64,000 nt of DNA, from positions 1 through 64,000 of the forward strand of contig JAIOAX010000013.1 in assembly GCA_019873645.1 (NCBI GenBank), written 5' to 3'. Source of the stretch: Chloroflexota bacterium (GTDB taxonomy: Bacteria; Chloroflexota; Anaerolineae; B4-G1; SLSP01). A program made the translations under genes and the position numbers. The notes beneath the pieces are model-generated. The model had not been told where the DNA came from, did not search any database, and was given only the letters and a program-made list of their open reading frames with translations. The number at the start of each line of letters is the position of its first letter. Position 1 is the first letter of the stretch. Positions 17,413 to 25,014 of this stretch are shown in pieces.

Positions 17413-19590
17413 CTATTTCGGTACAATTTTGAAATCATCAAACCGCGATTCCACCGGCGTGCGTTCCCATGAACCGGTCATCAAACCGATGTTGTGATAA
17501 CTGGCGAGGTCGTTGTCGGTAAAGGTGCCGATGCTCACCCCATTGATATACACCGTGGCTTTGTTGCCGATCACCACCACTTTCACCAGATTGTGCTTGT
17601 CATAGCCTGTGGTGAGATTACACCCGCCTCCCCAATTCCGCAGATAAACCACGTTTTTGTATGGATCAACAACCATGGTGGGGAAGGTCACATTGCTGTA
17701 CTTCGAGACCGCGCAACTACCCTCAAAGTTCCATTCGATGACGTAGACCACCGAATAATTGCTGTTCGCCCCAAAGACCAAACCGGCCTTCCCGGCTTCG
17801 GGCGGCACGACCTGATCCTCGGCCTTCGCAAACCGATGATCCACCTGAATCTCATAGTTGGTGAAGGGGTTGACGTAAGGCGACTTCACCACGCCCATGC
17901 GTTTGTTGTTCCAGCTATCCTTATTCAACAGAATCTTAGCGCGGTACGAGCCGTTTTCATAGTTCACATCGAACACCGGGCCGTCTACCGGCTGCGTGCC
18001 ACGCCAGTATACCGCACGCGGCCAGCCACTGGCGGTATTCGAGAAATCGTCATAGAAGCCACGCAGGTTCACCACGACGGTCTGGACATTGCTCCACGGG
18101 CCGGCGCCATAACTGTTGTTGCCGCGCACACGATAGTAATAGGTGCCCGCAGTCTTACTGGTGTAAGCCCGCGTAAACGTCGTAGATGACCAGGTTTCGT
18201 CCGTGGGACTGGTAAAGTTGGCATCCGTCGCTTCCTGAAGCGTGTAGCTTGACGGGGCAAACGGATCGGTGGACGGGCTGTAAGCCCACCGCAGTCGGTA
18301 ATTCCCGTAAGTGTCATTGGCCTCTACACTCAGAGTGGGCGCATACGGCACCGGCGGGTAACGTTTGATGATCGCGGGCAAGTAAACGTAGCGGATACCG
18401 TTGCGGATATTCACCGTAATGGTATCAATTTTGGTGGGATCCCAGTTACCGCTCGGCCCCTTGGCGCGCACCTGGATGGTGTATTGTGCATTGTCTTCAA
18501 CAGGCAGCGCCCAGTTATAGGTCCAGGTCCACCAGTTGTTATCCGGCGTTATGTTCGTCACCGGTTGCCAGTTCACGACCGGGGTCACTGCACCGGATTT
18601 CTTGATGTAGATTTCCACGGTAGGCGGCGTTGTTGCGGCCAACGGAGCAATAGAAGCAGCCTCCGGCAACGTGGCCGGCGTCTCTGAGGACACGCCGGTG
18701 GGGTTAACCGTGACCGATTGAATGGTACTCCAACGGCTCTCGTAAACATCTTTCAATGCCTTAACCCGGTAGTAATAGGTCTTGCCACGCGCTTGTCCAG
18801 TAATCAGTTGCTGAACAGTAGGACTAACCACAGGAGTGAATTCTTTGATCTCCGCAAAGTATGGGTCGCTCGATTCCTGCAAGATATAAGCAATGGCGCC
18901 GCTGACAGGTTTCCATTGCACCGTGTACCAATTATTGGCGCCGTTGTTATTGTTGATCGGCTCCAACACCGGCGGTTCGGGGAAAGCCGGATGTGCACCG
19001 TTCCAGGCGCGCCCCTTGATCGCCACCGTCCCCCGCGTGGTGAACAATTGATTGTTCCACGGCTCATTGATCTGCGCAGTCGGATAATCCTCAATCGTGA
19101 CAGCTACAGAGCGGGTGAAGGCGACGCCGTCTTCACTGATCGTTGCGGTGTTGGTGATGATGGTGCCGGGCGTAACAGTAGTCGTCATCGTTGCCTGGAA
19201 CGATAACGTGACCGCCGTAGCAGGGGCAATCGGAGAGACTAAGAATTTCAAACCGTTGCCATAAAGTTGGTAGTAACCGGCGCCCTCTGGCAACACCTTA
19301 GCACTAAGGAAGACGTACTTCAGCCGCGAATCCAAAACATCGGTGACAACAACGGAGCTGGTCGTACTAACCGCACTGCTGTTGCGCAGCACAATCGTAT
19401 ACAACACCGTCCCGCCGGGCCCGACCTGCTTCGGACTTGCATCCTTGTAGGAAGTCTCAAGTAACTGCGCCCCCTGCGCACGCGCCTGTTCGGAGGCACC
19501 TATCAGCCAGACCATCCCGATAAGGATGGCGCCGCAGAGCGTCAGCAATACCAACATTCTCTTCTGGTGTGTCAGTAAACGCTTCATCAT
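17413..19590 (-). CDS. Large exported multidomain surface protein (DUF11, Fn3-like, jelly-roll)
   Basis: About 725 residues. A signal anchor (about residues 12-32) is followed by a DUF11 repeat (QVGPGGTVLYTIVLRNSS to TNTATISEDG), an Ig/Fn3-like segment, VYLPAIIKRYPP, a second Fn3-like segment (DPFAPSSYTLQEA) and a C-terminal module YDDFSNTASGWPR ending TGSWERTPVESRFDDF. The start is ATG 19590 or 19587, because AGGAG lies 3-6 bases upstream; the longer open frame to 19707 has no support. The modular make-up fits a cell-surface adhesin or carbohydrate-binding protein. The gene is well separated from the next one downstream. Confidence 0.75.
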   Translation of the reverse strand: MMKRLLTHQKRMLVLLTLCGAILIGMVWLIGASEQARAQGAQLLETSYKDASPKQVGPGGTVLYTIVLRNSSAVSTTSSVVVTDVLDSRLKYVFLSAKVLPEGAGYYQLYGNGLKFLVSPIAPATAVTLSFQATMTTTVTPGTIITNTATISEDGVAFTRSVAVTIEDYPTAQINEPWNNQLFTTRGTVAIKGRAWNGAHPAFPEPPVLEPINNNNGANNWYTVQWKPVSGAIAYILQESSDPYFAEIKEFTPVVSPTVQQLITGQARGKTYYYRVKALKDVYESRWSTIQSVTVNPTGVSSETPATLPEAASIAPLAATTPPTVEIYIKKSGAVTPVVNWQPVTNITPDNNWWTWTYNWALPVEDNAQYTIQVRAKGPSGNWDPTKIDTITVNIRNGIRYVYLPAIIKRYPPVPYAPTLSVEANDTYGNYRLRWAYSPSTDPFAPSSYTLQEATDANFTSPTDETWSSTTFTRAYTSKTAGTYYYRVRGNNSYGAGPWSNVQTVVVNLRGFYDDFSNTASGWPRAVYWRGTQPVDGPVFDVNYENGSYRAKILLNKDSWNNKRMGVVKSPYVNPFTNYEIQVDHRFAKAEDQVVPPEAGKAGLVFGANSNYSVVYVIEWNFEGSCAVSKYSNVTFPTMVVDPYKNVVYLRNWGGGCNLTTGYDKHNLVKVVVIGNKATVYINGVSIGTFTDNDLASYHNIGLMTGSWERTPVESRFDDFKIVPK

Positions 19591-19710
19591 AAACTCCTTT
19601 TGGTTTAATTGAACTTTCAGAGACGCGGCCGCCTCACAACCCGCCCAGCCAGGCGTCCCGCCACAACCCACGCGGGTCATATATACCATAAGCACCGCAA
19701 TCCGCAACTG

Positions 19711-20916
19711 CTAAAGCGTCACCGCCGTCAGGCAGTTGTACAAATCCTCCTCCGACCGAGTCGTGACCTCCAGGTAATTGTCTGTCAGCCCATGCCAGTA
19801 ACCGACGGCATCCCGCCGCTCCCACAGCACGGGCAGCGTCCGACCGACAAAGCATAGACGATAGTTCGCCGCCAATTGTTCCCCTAAAGCGCGCATGTGC
19901 GCCGCACGTTCCAGCCGCACGGGATGCGGTACCGAGTCCGGCAGATGAACTGCGGGCGTTCCTTGGCGTTCGGAATAGGGGAACACGTGCAGGCGGGCGA
20001 AGGCCATCCGCGCCACGAAATCCAGACTGGCGGCAAAGTCTGCACCCGTCTCGCCGGGGAAGCCTACCATTACATCCGTGGTGATGGCGATATCCGGCGA
20101 GACGGTGCGCACGGCGTCCACCAGCGCGGCGAACTGCGCCGTGGTATGACGCCGTCCCATACGCTTAAGGATGGGGTCGGAACCGGATTGCAGGGGAAGG
20201 TGCAGTTGACGACAGAGACGCGGGTTTTCCCACAGGGCGATCAGGGCAGCATCCACATCCCATGGCTCGACCGAAGAAAGACGCAGACGCGGCACATCAG
20301 TTTCGCGCAAGATGGCCGCTACTAACGTCGCCAGGCCGTGCTCCAATCCCAAGTCATGGCCGTAAGCGCCCAGACTTACGCCGGTCAACACGATTTCCTG
20401 TGCGCCTTGGGACCGCAAATCCCGCGCGGCCTGTACGGCGTCATCCAGCGGACGACTACGGGCGGGGCCGCGCAGAATGCGGGTGATGCAATACGTGCAG
20501 GCATGATTACAGCCGTCCTGCACAGCAAGGAACGCGCGCGTATGCCCCCAACGGCCCGGCGACCAGGCAAGTGGAGGGGCTTCGACGCCGGCGATGATCT
20601 CCAACGCCCGCGCCTTGTCGGCATTAGGAATCACCCAGGCCACACCGGGAATCTGCGCCGCGATCTCGGCTTCCGCCGTGGCCCAACAACCCACCACCGC
20701 AAGACGCGCCTGGGGATACCGATGGTGGAGGGTGTGCAGGCGGTGACGGCTCTTACGCGCCGCCTGCGCCGTGACCGCACACGAATTCAATACGATGAGG
20801 TCGGCCTGCTCAGGAGTTTCCAAAACTGTATAGCCCGCTCCGGCAAAACGGCGGGCCAGGGTTTCGCTTTCGGCGGCGTTGAGGCGACAGCCGAGGGATT
20901 CGAGATAAACCTGCAT
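19711..20916 (-). CDS. mtaB: tRNA t6A37 methylthiotransferase MtaB-like radical SAM enzyme
   Basis: 401 residues of the MiaB/RimO/MtaB methylthiotransferase family. The N-terminal domain holds the three auxiliary-cluster cysteines (Cys10 in ESLGCRLN, NSCAVT, VVGCWAT). The radical SAM motif is CNHACTYC, and the C-terminal TRAM-like part follows. LGCRLN and CAVT are typical of MtaB, which converts t6A to ms2t6A at position 37 of ANN-decoding tRNAs; MiaB usually starts GCQMN. The ATG at 20916 overlaps the upstream stop as TGATG, so it is coupled to the small membrane protein. Confidence 0.88.
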   Translation of the reverse strand: MQVYLESLGCRLNAAESETLARRFAGAGYTVLETPEQADLIVLNSCAVTAQAARKSRHRLHTLHHRYPQARLAVVGCWATAEAEIAAQIPGVAWVIPNADKARALEIIAGVEAPPLAWSPGRWGHTRAFLAVQDGCNHACTYCITRILRGPARSRPLDDAVQAARDLRSQGAQEIVLTGVSLGAYGHDLGLEHGLATLVAAILRETDVPRLRLSSVEPWDVDAALIALWENPRLCRQLHLPLQSGSDPILKRMGRRHTTAQFAALVDAVRTVSPDIAITTDVMVGFPGETGADFAASLDFVARMAFARLHVFPYSERQGTPAVHLPDSVPHPVRLERAAHMRALGEQLAANYRLCFVGRTLPVLWERRDAVGYWHGLTDNYLEVTTRSEEDLYNCLTAVTL

Positions 20917-21485
20917 CAATGGGCGCTGCTAACGGCAATGCCGGCGCTTTTCAAGCGAATGCGGAGCTCGCGCAAGATGTCGCGGGCTTCTCCTTCGTCG
21001 TCATCTGTGACCGTGATGATGCCCGCTTGCGCGTCCGCCGTGATAATGCAGTTGGGATTCAAGTCAGCCTCAAGATCGTAGAGAATATTCCACACCCGTG
21101 CTTCAACATCTGCATCTGCGTTCTTGAATTGTGGAACCAACAACGTGCGCGCCGAGTAGACGCCGCCTTCTGCCTGGTAGTCTTCCTCGTAAGTGTCCTC
21201 ATCCTCGTGAGCCTCTTTATCGGCCGGCTCGCGCAACGGTGGCAGCGGAAAGAGCAGAAAGAAGATGAAGGTGACGACCAGCAGTGCCAGGCCCGCGAGA
21301 ATATACAGGAATCCCCGCATCAAGGTCTGGAAGAAGGCCCGTCCGCCCTCTGTTGGGAAGTGCCACAGGAACACCAGCAGCGCGCCGTACAGCACGACGA
21401 TCATCAACGCGCGCGCCCACGGGTAATGGTAAGTTTTTTCATCCGTCATCGAATTGTTTCCCATTGCTCTTTTGCCACGCCTCAC
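20916..21485 (-). CDS. Small two-helix membrane protein, unknown function
   Basis: 189 residues with two predicted transmembrane helices (about 27-44 and 60-82), a short acidic stretch (KEAHEDEDTYEEDYQ) and a cytoplasmic or extracellular C-terminal domain rich in D/E. I do not recognise the family. The start is GTG 21485, overlapping the upstream lipoprotein stop as GTGA; ATG 21464 is possible. It lies in a run of four overlapping genes (two lipoproteins, this gene, mtaB). Confidence 0.65.
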   Translation of the reverse strand: MRRGKRAMGNNSMTDEKTYHYPWARALMIVVLYGALLVFLWHFPTEGGRAFFQTLMRGFLYILAGLALLVVTFIFFLLFPLPPLREPADKEAHEDEDTYEEDYQAEGGVYSARTLLVPQFKNADADVEARVWNILYDLEADLNPNCIITADAQAGIITVTDDDEGEARDILRELRIRLKSAGIAVSSAH

Positions 21486-22102
21486 GGCAACGGCGTAACC
21501 TCCAGATTGTCAAAAGTGATGACGACATCCCCTTCGCTAAATGTACCGGCGTAGAGGCCAACGTCGCCTTTCGGGTATGTTTTATCTTCCACTTGCGCCA
21601 CTTGCATCCCGTTCACCCGGAAAATCAAGGTTGTCCCGCTCGCCTCGACTTCCAAAATGTTGGTCGCCCTTCCTTGCTTGACAGCGTCATAAAACGTCCA
21701 ATCGGGTCCCAAAACAAGCCATGAGGTTCCATCATAGCGCGCCGCGCGCACGTAACCATCGCCGCTGATCGAAAAGGCATAGAAATGCTGATCATCCTGC
21801 ATGCGCACCAGCACGCCGTATTCATTGTCATCCGGCCCGGAAACCTGGGTCGCTTCGACGGTAAGCCGGAAATTATCGTAGGTACGGCCCGCCGCAGCCC
21901 ATGCGATCTGTTCCATCTCGAAGATGTGCACGTGCAGATAGCCATCCTGGACCACGATTTCCGCCGTGGCATCGCTGCTCAAATGCCAGTCTCCAGGGGC
22001 GTCAAAAGTCTCTTTCCAGGCAGAAGATTCGCGTCCTCCACATGCCGTCAGGACCAACAGCAGCAACGCCATCAATCCCCATAACTTCACGCGCATCATC
22101 AC
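21482..22102 (-). CDS. Lipoprotein with DUF1080-like jelly-roll domain
   Basis: About 206 residues. The lipobox LTACGG predicts cleavage before the cysteine and lipid anchoring. The mature part starts WKETFDAPGDW and contains YGVLVRMQDDQHFYAFSISGDGYVRAARYDG and a closing VGLYAGTFSEGDVVITFDNL, the pattern of DUF1080 / LamG-like sandwiches. The start is GTG 22102 or ATG 22099. It overlaps its paralogue upstream and the membrane protein downstream. It is likely a sugar-binding or adhesive surface protein. Confidence 0.75.
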   Translation of the reverse strand: MMMRVKLWGLMALLLLVLTACGGRESSAWKETFDAPGDWHLSSDATAEIVVQDGYLHVHIFEMEQIAWAAAGRTYDNFRLTVEATQVSGPDDNEYGVLVRMQDDQHFYAFSISGDGYVRAARYDGTSWLVLGPDWTFYDAVKQGRATNILEVEASGTTLIFRVNGMQVAQVEDKTYPKGDVGLYAGTFSEGDVVITFDNLEVTPLP

Positions 22103-22707
22103 GGTTTGCCCACCTTCAAATCATCAAACCAAACCAGCGTGCCGCCCTGCCGCAAGGTCCCCGCAGCCAGGCCGATGTCGCCGCGCTCCAGCCGTTCGTC
22201 TTCAACTTCCGCCAGTTGCTCGCCGTTGACATAGAGCGTAAGGCGCGTCCCTTCACACACCGCAGACAGCCGGTTCTCGGTGCCGTCGGTGCGGATGAGC
22301 GGTGAGCGCAACATCGCCTTGCCGGTCAAAGGCAGCAATTCTCCATCCTCGTTATGATAAAAAATAGCGTAGTAGCCGTCGGCGCTGATGGCAAAGTAGT
22401 AGAACTTTCCGCCGGTATAACGACAAAACACGCCGTAGTGATTGTCGGCCACCATCTCGGAACGCACTTTGATCTCCATCTCGACATCCGCATACGTGCG
22501 TCCGGCCGTCACCCACACGAACCAATCGGGGATGTCAATCTGCATCAGGTAGCGGCCTTGCTGATAGCCGCGCACATACGTCTCGTGCGAAGATGCGCCC
22601 CATCCACTGGCCGGATCGGAAAAATCATCCTTGAAGGGAGGTGAGATCCTCGAACAGCCTGTCAGCATAGCTACACACAAGAAAAGCAGCGCTAATTTCG
22701 TTCGCAC
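22099..22707 (-). CDS. Lipoprotein with DUF1080-like jelly-roll domain (paralogue)
   Basis: 202 residues. The lipobox is MLTGCS, and the mature part begins FKDDFSDPASGW, the same opening as the exported proteins at 14.8-19.6 kb. YGVFCRYTGGKFYYFAISADGYYAIFYHNEDGE parallels the next lipoprotein. GTG 22707 is chosen because GGAGG lies seven bases upstream; the longer ATG start at 22731 would place that ribosome site inside the coding region. It is first in a four-gene overlapping set. Confidence 0.75.
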   Translation of the reverse strand: MRTKLALLFLCVAMLTGCSRISPPFKDDFSDPASGWGASSHETYVRGYQQGRYLMQIDIPDWFVWVTAGRTYADVEMEIKVRSEMVADNHYGVFCRYTGGKFYYFAISADGYYAIFYHNEDGELLPLTGKAMLRSPLIRTDGTENRLSAVCEGTRLTLYVNGEQLAEVEDERLERGDIGLAAGTLRQGGTLVWFDDLKVGKP

Positions 22708-22724
22708 CTGCGCACCTCCACGGA

Positions 22725-22820
22725 TAGTCAAGTCGTCTCTAGCCGAGTAGTCTTTAGTCGAGTCGTCAAATTGGCAGTCGGCACACGGACATTATACAAT
22801 AAAATGGGGAATGGGGAATC
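22725..22820. repeat. Short-word arrays (AGTCGTC/TAGTC and GGGGAAT types)
   Basis: Words of AGTCGTCT / TAGTCGAG at 22725-22780, then GGGGAATGGGGAAT at 22803-22820. With the hairpin element that follows they fill most of the 330-bp gene-free stretch between the lipoprotein start and the tRNA gene. Confidence 0.6.
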
Positions 22821-22833
22821 CGGCTGCCGGTCG

Positions 22834-22935
22834 GATGCATTTCAACTTCGGGGCGATCTCGCTATGGCCGGTCTCTGACCGCGCCACCGCAGATCAGGCG
22901 CTGCGCAGGCGCGGTCTGGAGACCGGCCTGAGCAT
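22834..22935. repeat. Dispersed hairpin element, copy 1
   Basis: Contains TTTCAACTTCGGGG, then two short palindromes, CCGGTCTCTGACCG and CGGTCTGGAGACCG. The same parts recur at 24795-24932, 58617-58735 (reversed) and 62871-62928. Confidence 0.7.
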
Positions 22936-22994
22936 TATCCCGTTGCCGTATCTGTGACAAGTTGCCCCCGTCCTGAAATGCACCTCTGCCGGTC

Positions 22995-23022
22995 TTGTGA
23001 TTCGGGTTTTTTGTGGTAAAAT
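22995..23022 (+). promoter_or_regulatory. Candidate promoter of tRNA-Arg
   Basis: TTGTGA (22995-23000), 16-bp spacer, TAAAAT (23017-23022), with TGG before the -10. The tRNA begins 17 bp downstream. Confidence 0.6.
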
Positions 23023-23039
23023 GTGTTCCTGGAAACCGC

Positions 23040-23112
23040 GCCCCTGTAGCTCAGTTGGATAGAGCATCGGCCTCCGAAGCCGGCGGCCCGCGTTCAAATC
23101 GCGGCAGGGGTA
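23040..23112 (+). tRNA. tRNA-Arg (anticodon CCG)
   Basis: A full cloverleaf. The acceptor stem GCCCCTG pairs with CAGGGGT (one G-T pair), followed by discriminator A. The D arm is GCTC/GAGC. The anticodon stem TCGGC/GCCGG holds loop CTCCGAA with anticodon CCG. The T arm CCGCG/CGCGG has loop TTCAAAT. No CCA is encoded. It reads the rare-to-moderate arginine codon CGG. Confidence 0.93.
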
Positions 23113-23124
23113 CTTTCGCAAATG

Positions 23125-23154
23125 GCCCGGTCAGCGGATCGGGCTATTTTATTT
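23125..23154 (+). terminator. Candidate intrinsic terminator of tRNA-Arg
   Basis: GCCCGGT and ATCGGGC pair around a six-base loop and are followed by TATTTTATTT, starting 12 bp after the tRNA. Confidence 0.65.
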
Positions 23155-23237
23155 GAGGGTGTTTCATCTCAGCGGGAAAATGGACTTTCGTGAAACGTAA
23201 AACGTGAAACGTGAAAAAAATCCTTGCTTCCTTACTC

Positions 23238-23265
23238 TTGACCCCACGGGGCTTCACGCTATATT
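23238..23265 (+). promoter_or_regulatory. Candidate promoter of the GH20-like gene
   Basis: TTGACC (23238-23243), 16-bp spacer, TATATT (23260-23265). The ATG lies about 70 bp downstream. A short array of ACGTGAAAC words (23191-23213) lies just upstream. Confidence 0.55.
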
Positions 23266-23336
23266 CAAGATAATTCAATGTGCGGCTTCTTAATCCGTTT
23301 CAGCCGTTAAATCCGTTGACAAAAAAGGAGAGAGAA

Positions 23337-24287
23337 ATGACACAGGAGACAAATTCCCCCTGGCGTGGCATCCATTTGATCGTCGGCAACGATGCGCAGA
23401 TGGATGCGCTGGCCGGTGAAGTTCCCACCCTCGCCGCGATGGGCATCAATGTCCTCATCACGGAGATCAACTACAGCTATGCTTACACTTCCCACCCGGA
23501 ACTGCGCACCGACAATCCCATCAGCAAGGATCGCGTGCGCGCGTTGGTCAAGGTGTGCCGTGAACACGGCGTCCGATTGATTCCGCAATTCCAATGTCTG
23601 GGGCATCAATCATGGAGCAAAACGACGTTCCCGCTGCTGCTGCGTTATCCACAATTCGATGAGACGCCGGGTCAATTCCCCAACAACGAGAACATTTATT
23701 GTCGCAGTTGGTGCCCCCAACATCCAGAGGTCAACCCTATCGTCTTTGAGCTATTCGACGAGTTAATCGAGGTCTTTGAGGCCGATGCGCTGCATGTGGG
23801 GATGGATGAGGTGTTCCTCATCGCTTCGGAACATTGCCCACGCTGTAAAGGTCACGCTCCGGCGCGGTTGTTCGCGCAGGCGGTCAACGCCTATCATGCG
23901 CACCTGGTCGGCAAACGCGGGGTCGAGATGTTGATGTGGGGCGACCGCTTGCTGGATGCCGAGACGACCGGCTATGGCATCTGGGAAGCCGCCGCGAACG
24001 GCACCCATCCGGCGATTGATCTGATTCCTACCGACATCATCATCTGCGACTGGCACTACGAATTATGCGACGGCTATCCGTCCATTCCGCTGTTTCTGGA
24101 GAAGGGCTTCCGGGTCTTGCCGGCGGGTTGGCGCAACGTCGAGGCTACGGAGCGCCTCATTGACTACGCGCAACAACATCGGCATGAACGGCTGTTGGGG
24201 CATTTGTGTACAATATGGGGAGCAGCGCAGCCCGGCGCGCTGGCAGATTTCCCACCTGTCCGTGCGGCGCTGGCGAAACTTGCATAA
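23337..24287 (+). CDS. Glycoside hydrolase family 20-like catalytic domain protein
   Basis: 316 residues folding as a TIM barrel. LHVGMDEVFLIASEHC matches the Asp-Glu active-site strand of GH20 beta-N-acetylhexosaminidases (HxGxDE), and GVRLIPQFQCLGHQSW and EMLMWGDRLL are other barrel strands of that family. There is no signal peptide, so it appears cytoplasmic and lacks the usual GH20 N-terminal domain. AGGAGAG precedes ATG 23337 with good spacing; the open frame upstream of it is a repeat of TTAATCCG words. It may act on imported amino-sugar oligomers; substrate unproven. Confidence 0.75.
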   Translation: MTQETNSPWRGIHLIVGNDAQMDALAGEVPTLAAMGINVLITEINYSYAYTSHPELRTDNPISKDRVRALVKVCREHGVRLIPQFQCLGHQSWSKTTFPLLLRYPQFDETPGQFPNNENIYCRSWCPQHPEVNPIVFELFDELIEVFEADALHVGMDEVFLIASEHCPRCKGHAPARLFAQAVNAYHAHLVGKRGVEMLMWGDRLLDAETTGYGIWEAAANGTHPAIDLIPTDIIICDWHYELCDGYPSIPLFLEKGFRVLPAGWRNVEATERLIDYAQQHRHERLLGHLCTIWGAAQPGALADFPPVRAALAKLA

Positions 24288-24294
24288 GAGTCAG

Positions 24295-24346
24295 CTTGCC
24301 CCCTGCCCCTTGCCTCTTGCCCCTTGCCTCATGCCCCTTGCCTCAT
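24295..24346. repeat. Short-word array (CTTGCCCC/CTTGCCTC type)
   Basis: Six 8-10 bp words ending in the variant CATGCCT. The TGA stop of the diol dehydratase small subunit gene (minus strand) falls in this variant. Confidence 0.8.
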
Positions 24347-24720
24347 GCCTCTTTAACCAAGCCGCGTGCCAGGTAGACTGCGGCGGCTTCGCGGACCAGA
24401 GCGGCGGTCAACGGCGCGGCGTAATCGCGTTCCAGACGTTCGGCGAGCGTGAGCAATTCGCGGTAGGTCGTGCGACCGGGGCGCAGGGTATTGTACATCG
24501 CCAGCACTTCTTCGTTGGAAATGTTGGTCAGCTCGGCGGCGCGGCGGAAGTTCTCCGCCAGTTGGCGATAGCCGGCGGCTGCGGCCGCTTCCGCCTGTGC
24601 CCGCAGCGTCTCCGCGCTGATACGGAAGTCTTCAGGGGTCAAGCGATCCTGAAGAATGGCTTCCAAAGTCAAGGCTTCCAGAGGTTTGCCAGTCTGCGAA
24701 TGTACTGAGGTTGGCGACAT
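24343..24720 (-). CDS. Diol/glycerol dehydratase small (gamma) subunit-like protein
   Basis: 125 residues. LTPEDFRISAETLRAQAEAA, QLAENFRRAAELT, NTLRPGRTTYRELLTLA and LVREAAAVY follow the PduE/DhaC small-subunit pattern along the whole chain. In known systems this subunit joins a large (PduC) and a medium (PduD) subunit to make the B12-dependent dehydratase. Neither partner, nor a reactivase, is within 24 kb downstream on the minus strand or elsewhere in the window, so it is an isolated copy. ATG 24720 follows AGAGG. The stop lies in a repeat array, so the native C-terminus may have been altered. It could have been recruited to another role. Confidence 0.8.
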   Translation of the reverse strand: MSPTSVHSQTGKPLEALTLEAILQDRLTPEDFRISAETLRAQAEAAAAAGYRQLAENFRRAAELTNISNEEVLAMYNTLRPGRTTYRELLTLAERLERDYAAPLTAALVREAAAVYLARGLVKEA

Positions 24721-24756
24721 CAGGATAACCCTCTTCAATTGCATTTTGATATTCTA

Positions 24757-24784
24757 AGTATACCATGCCCTGCAAAGCTCACAA
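24757..24784 (-). promoter_or_regulatory. Candidate promoter of the dehydratase small-subunit gene
   Basis: On the minus strand TTGTGA (24784-24779), 16-bp spacer, TATACT (24762-24757) with TGG before the -10, the same architecture as the tRNA-Arg promoter. Confidence 0.55.
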
Positions 24785-24794
24785 TAAGAGGGCC

Positions 24795-24932
24795 TTTCAA
24801 CTTTGGGGCCGATCTTGCTGTGGGGCGCTGTGCAGGCGCGGTCTGGAGACCGGCCTGAGCAGGCAGCAACAACTTGCTGTGGTTGGTCTCTGACTGTGCT
24901 TGCTGTAGGCCGGTCTCTGACCGCGCCACACC
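24795..24932. repeat. Dispersed hairpin element, copy 2
   Basis: TTTCAACTTTGGGGCCGATCT, then the palindrome CGGTCTGGAGACCG and CCGGTCTCTGACCG, with a partial internal duplication (CTTGCTGT ... TCTCTGACTGTG). It lies between the dehydratase gene and the rmd promoter. Confidence 0.7.
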
Positions 24933-24938
24933 GGGTCA

Positions 24939-24966
24939 TTGACTTTCAGCTTCAAGCCGGTATAAT
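24939..24966 (+). promoter_or_regulatory. Promoter of the GDP-deoxyhexose operon
   Basis: TTGACT (24939-24944), 16-bp spacer, TATAAT (24961-24966), near consensus. A short array of CAGCAACCAG words (24967-25005) covers the presumed leader. Confidence 0.7.
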
Positions 24967-25014
24967 CCAGTAACCAGCAACCAGCAATCAGCAACCAGCA
25001 ACGAGTGACCTGCT

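Noticed and set aside
19591-19707. N-terminal extension of the large surface protein
   Set aside because: It lacks a ribosome site and would put the signal peptide about 40 residues inside; AGGAG precedes the inner ATG.
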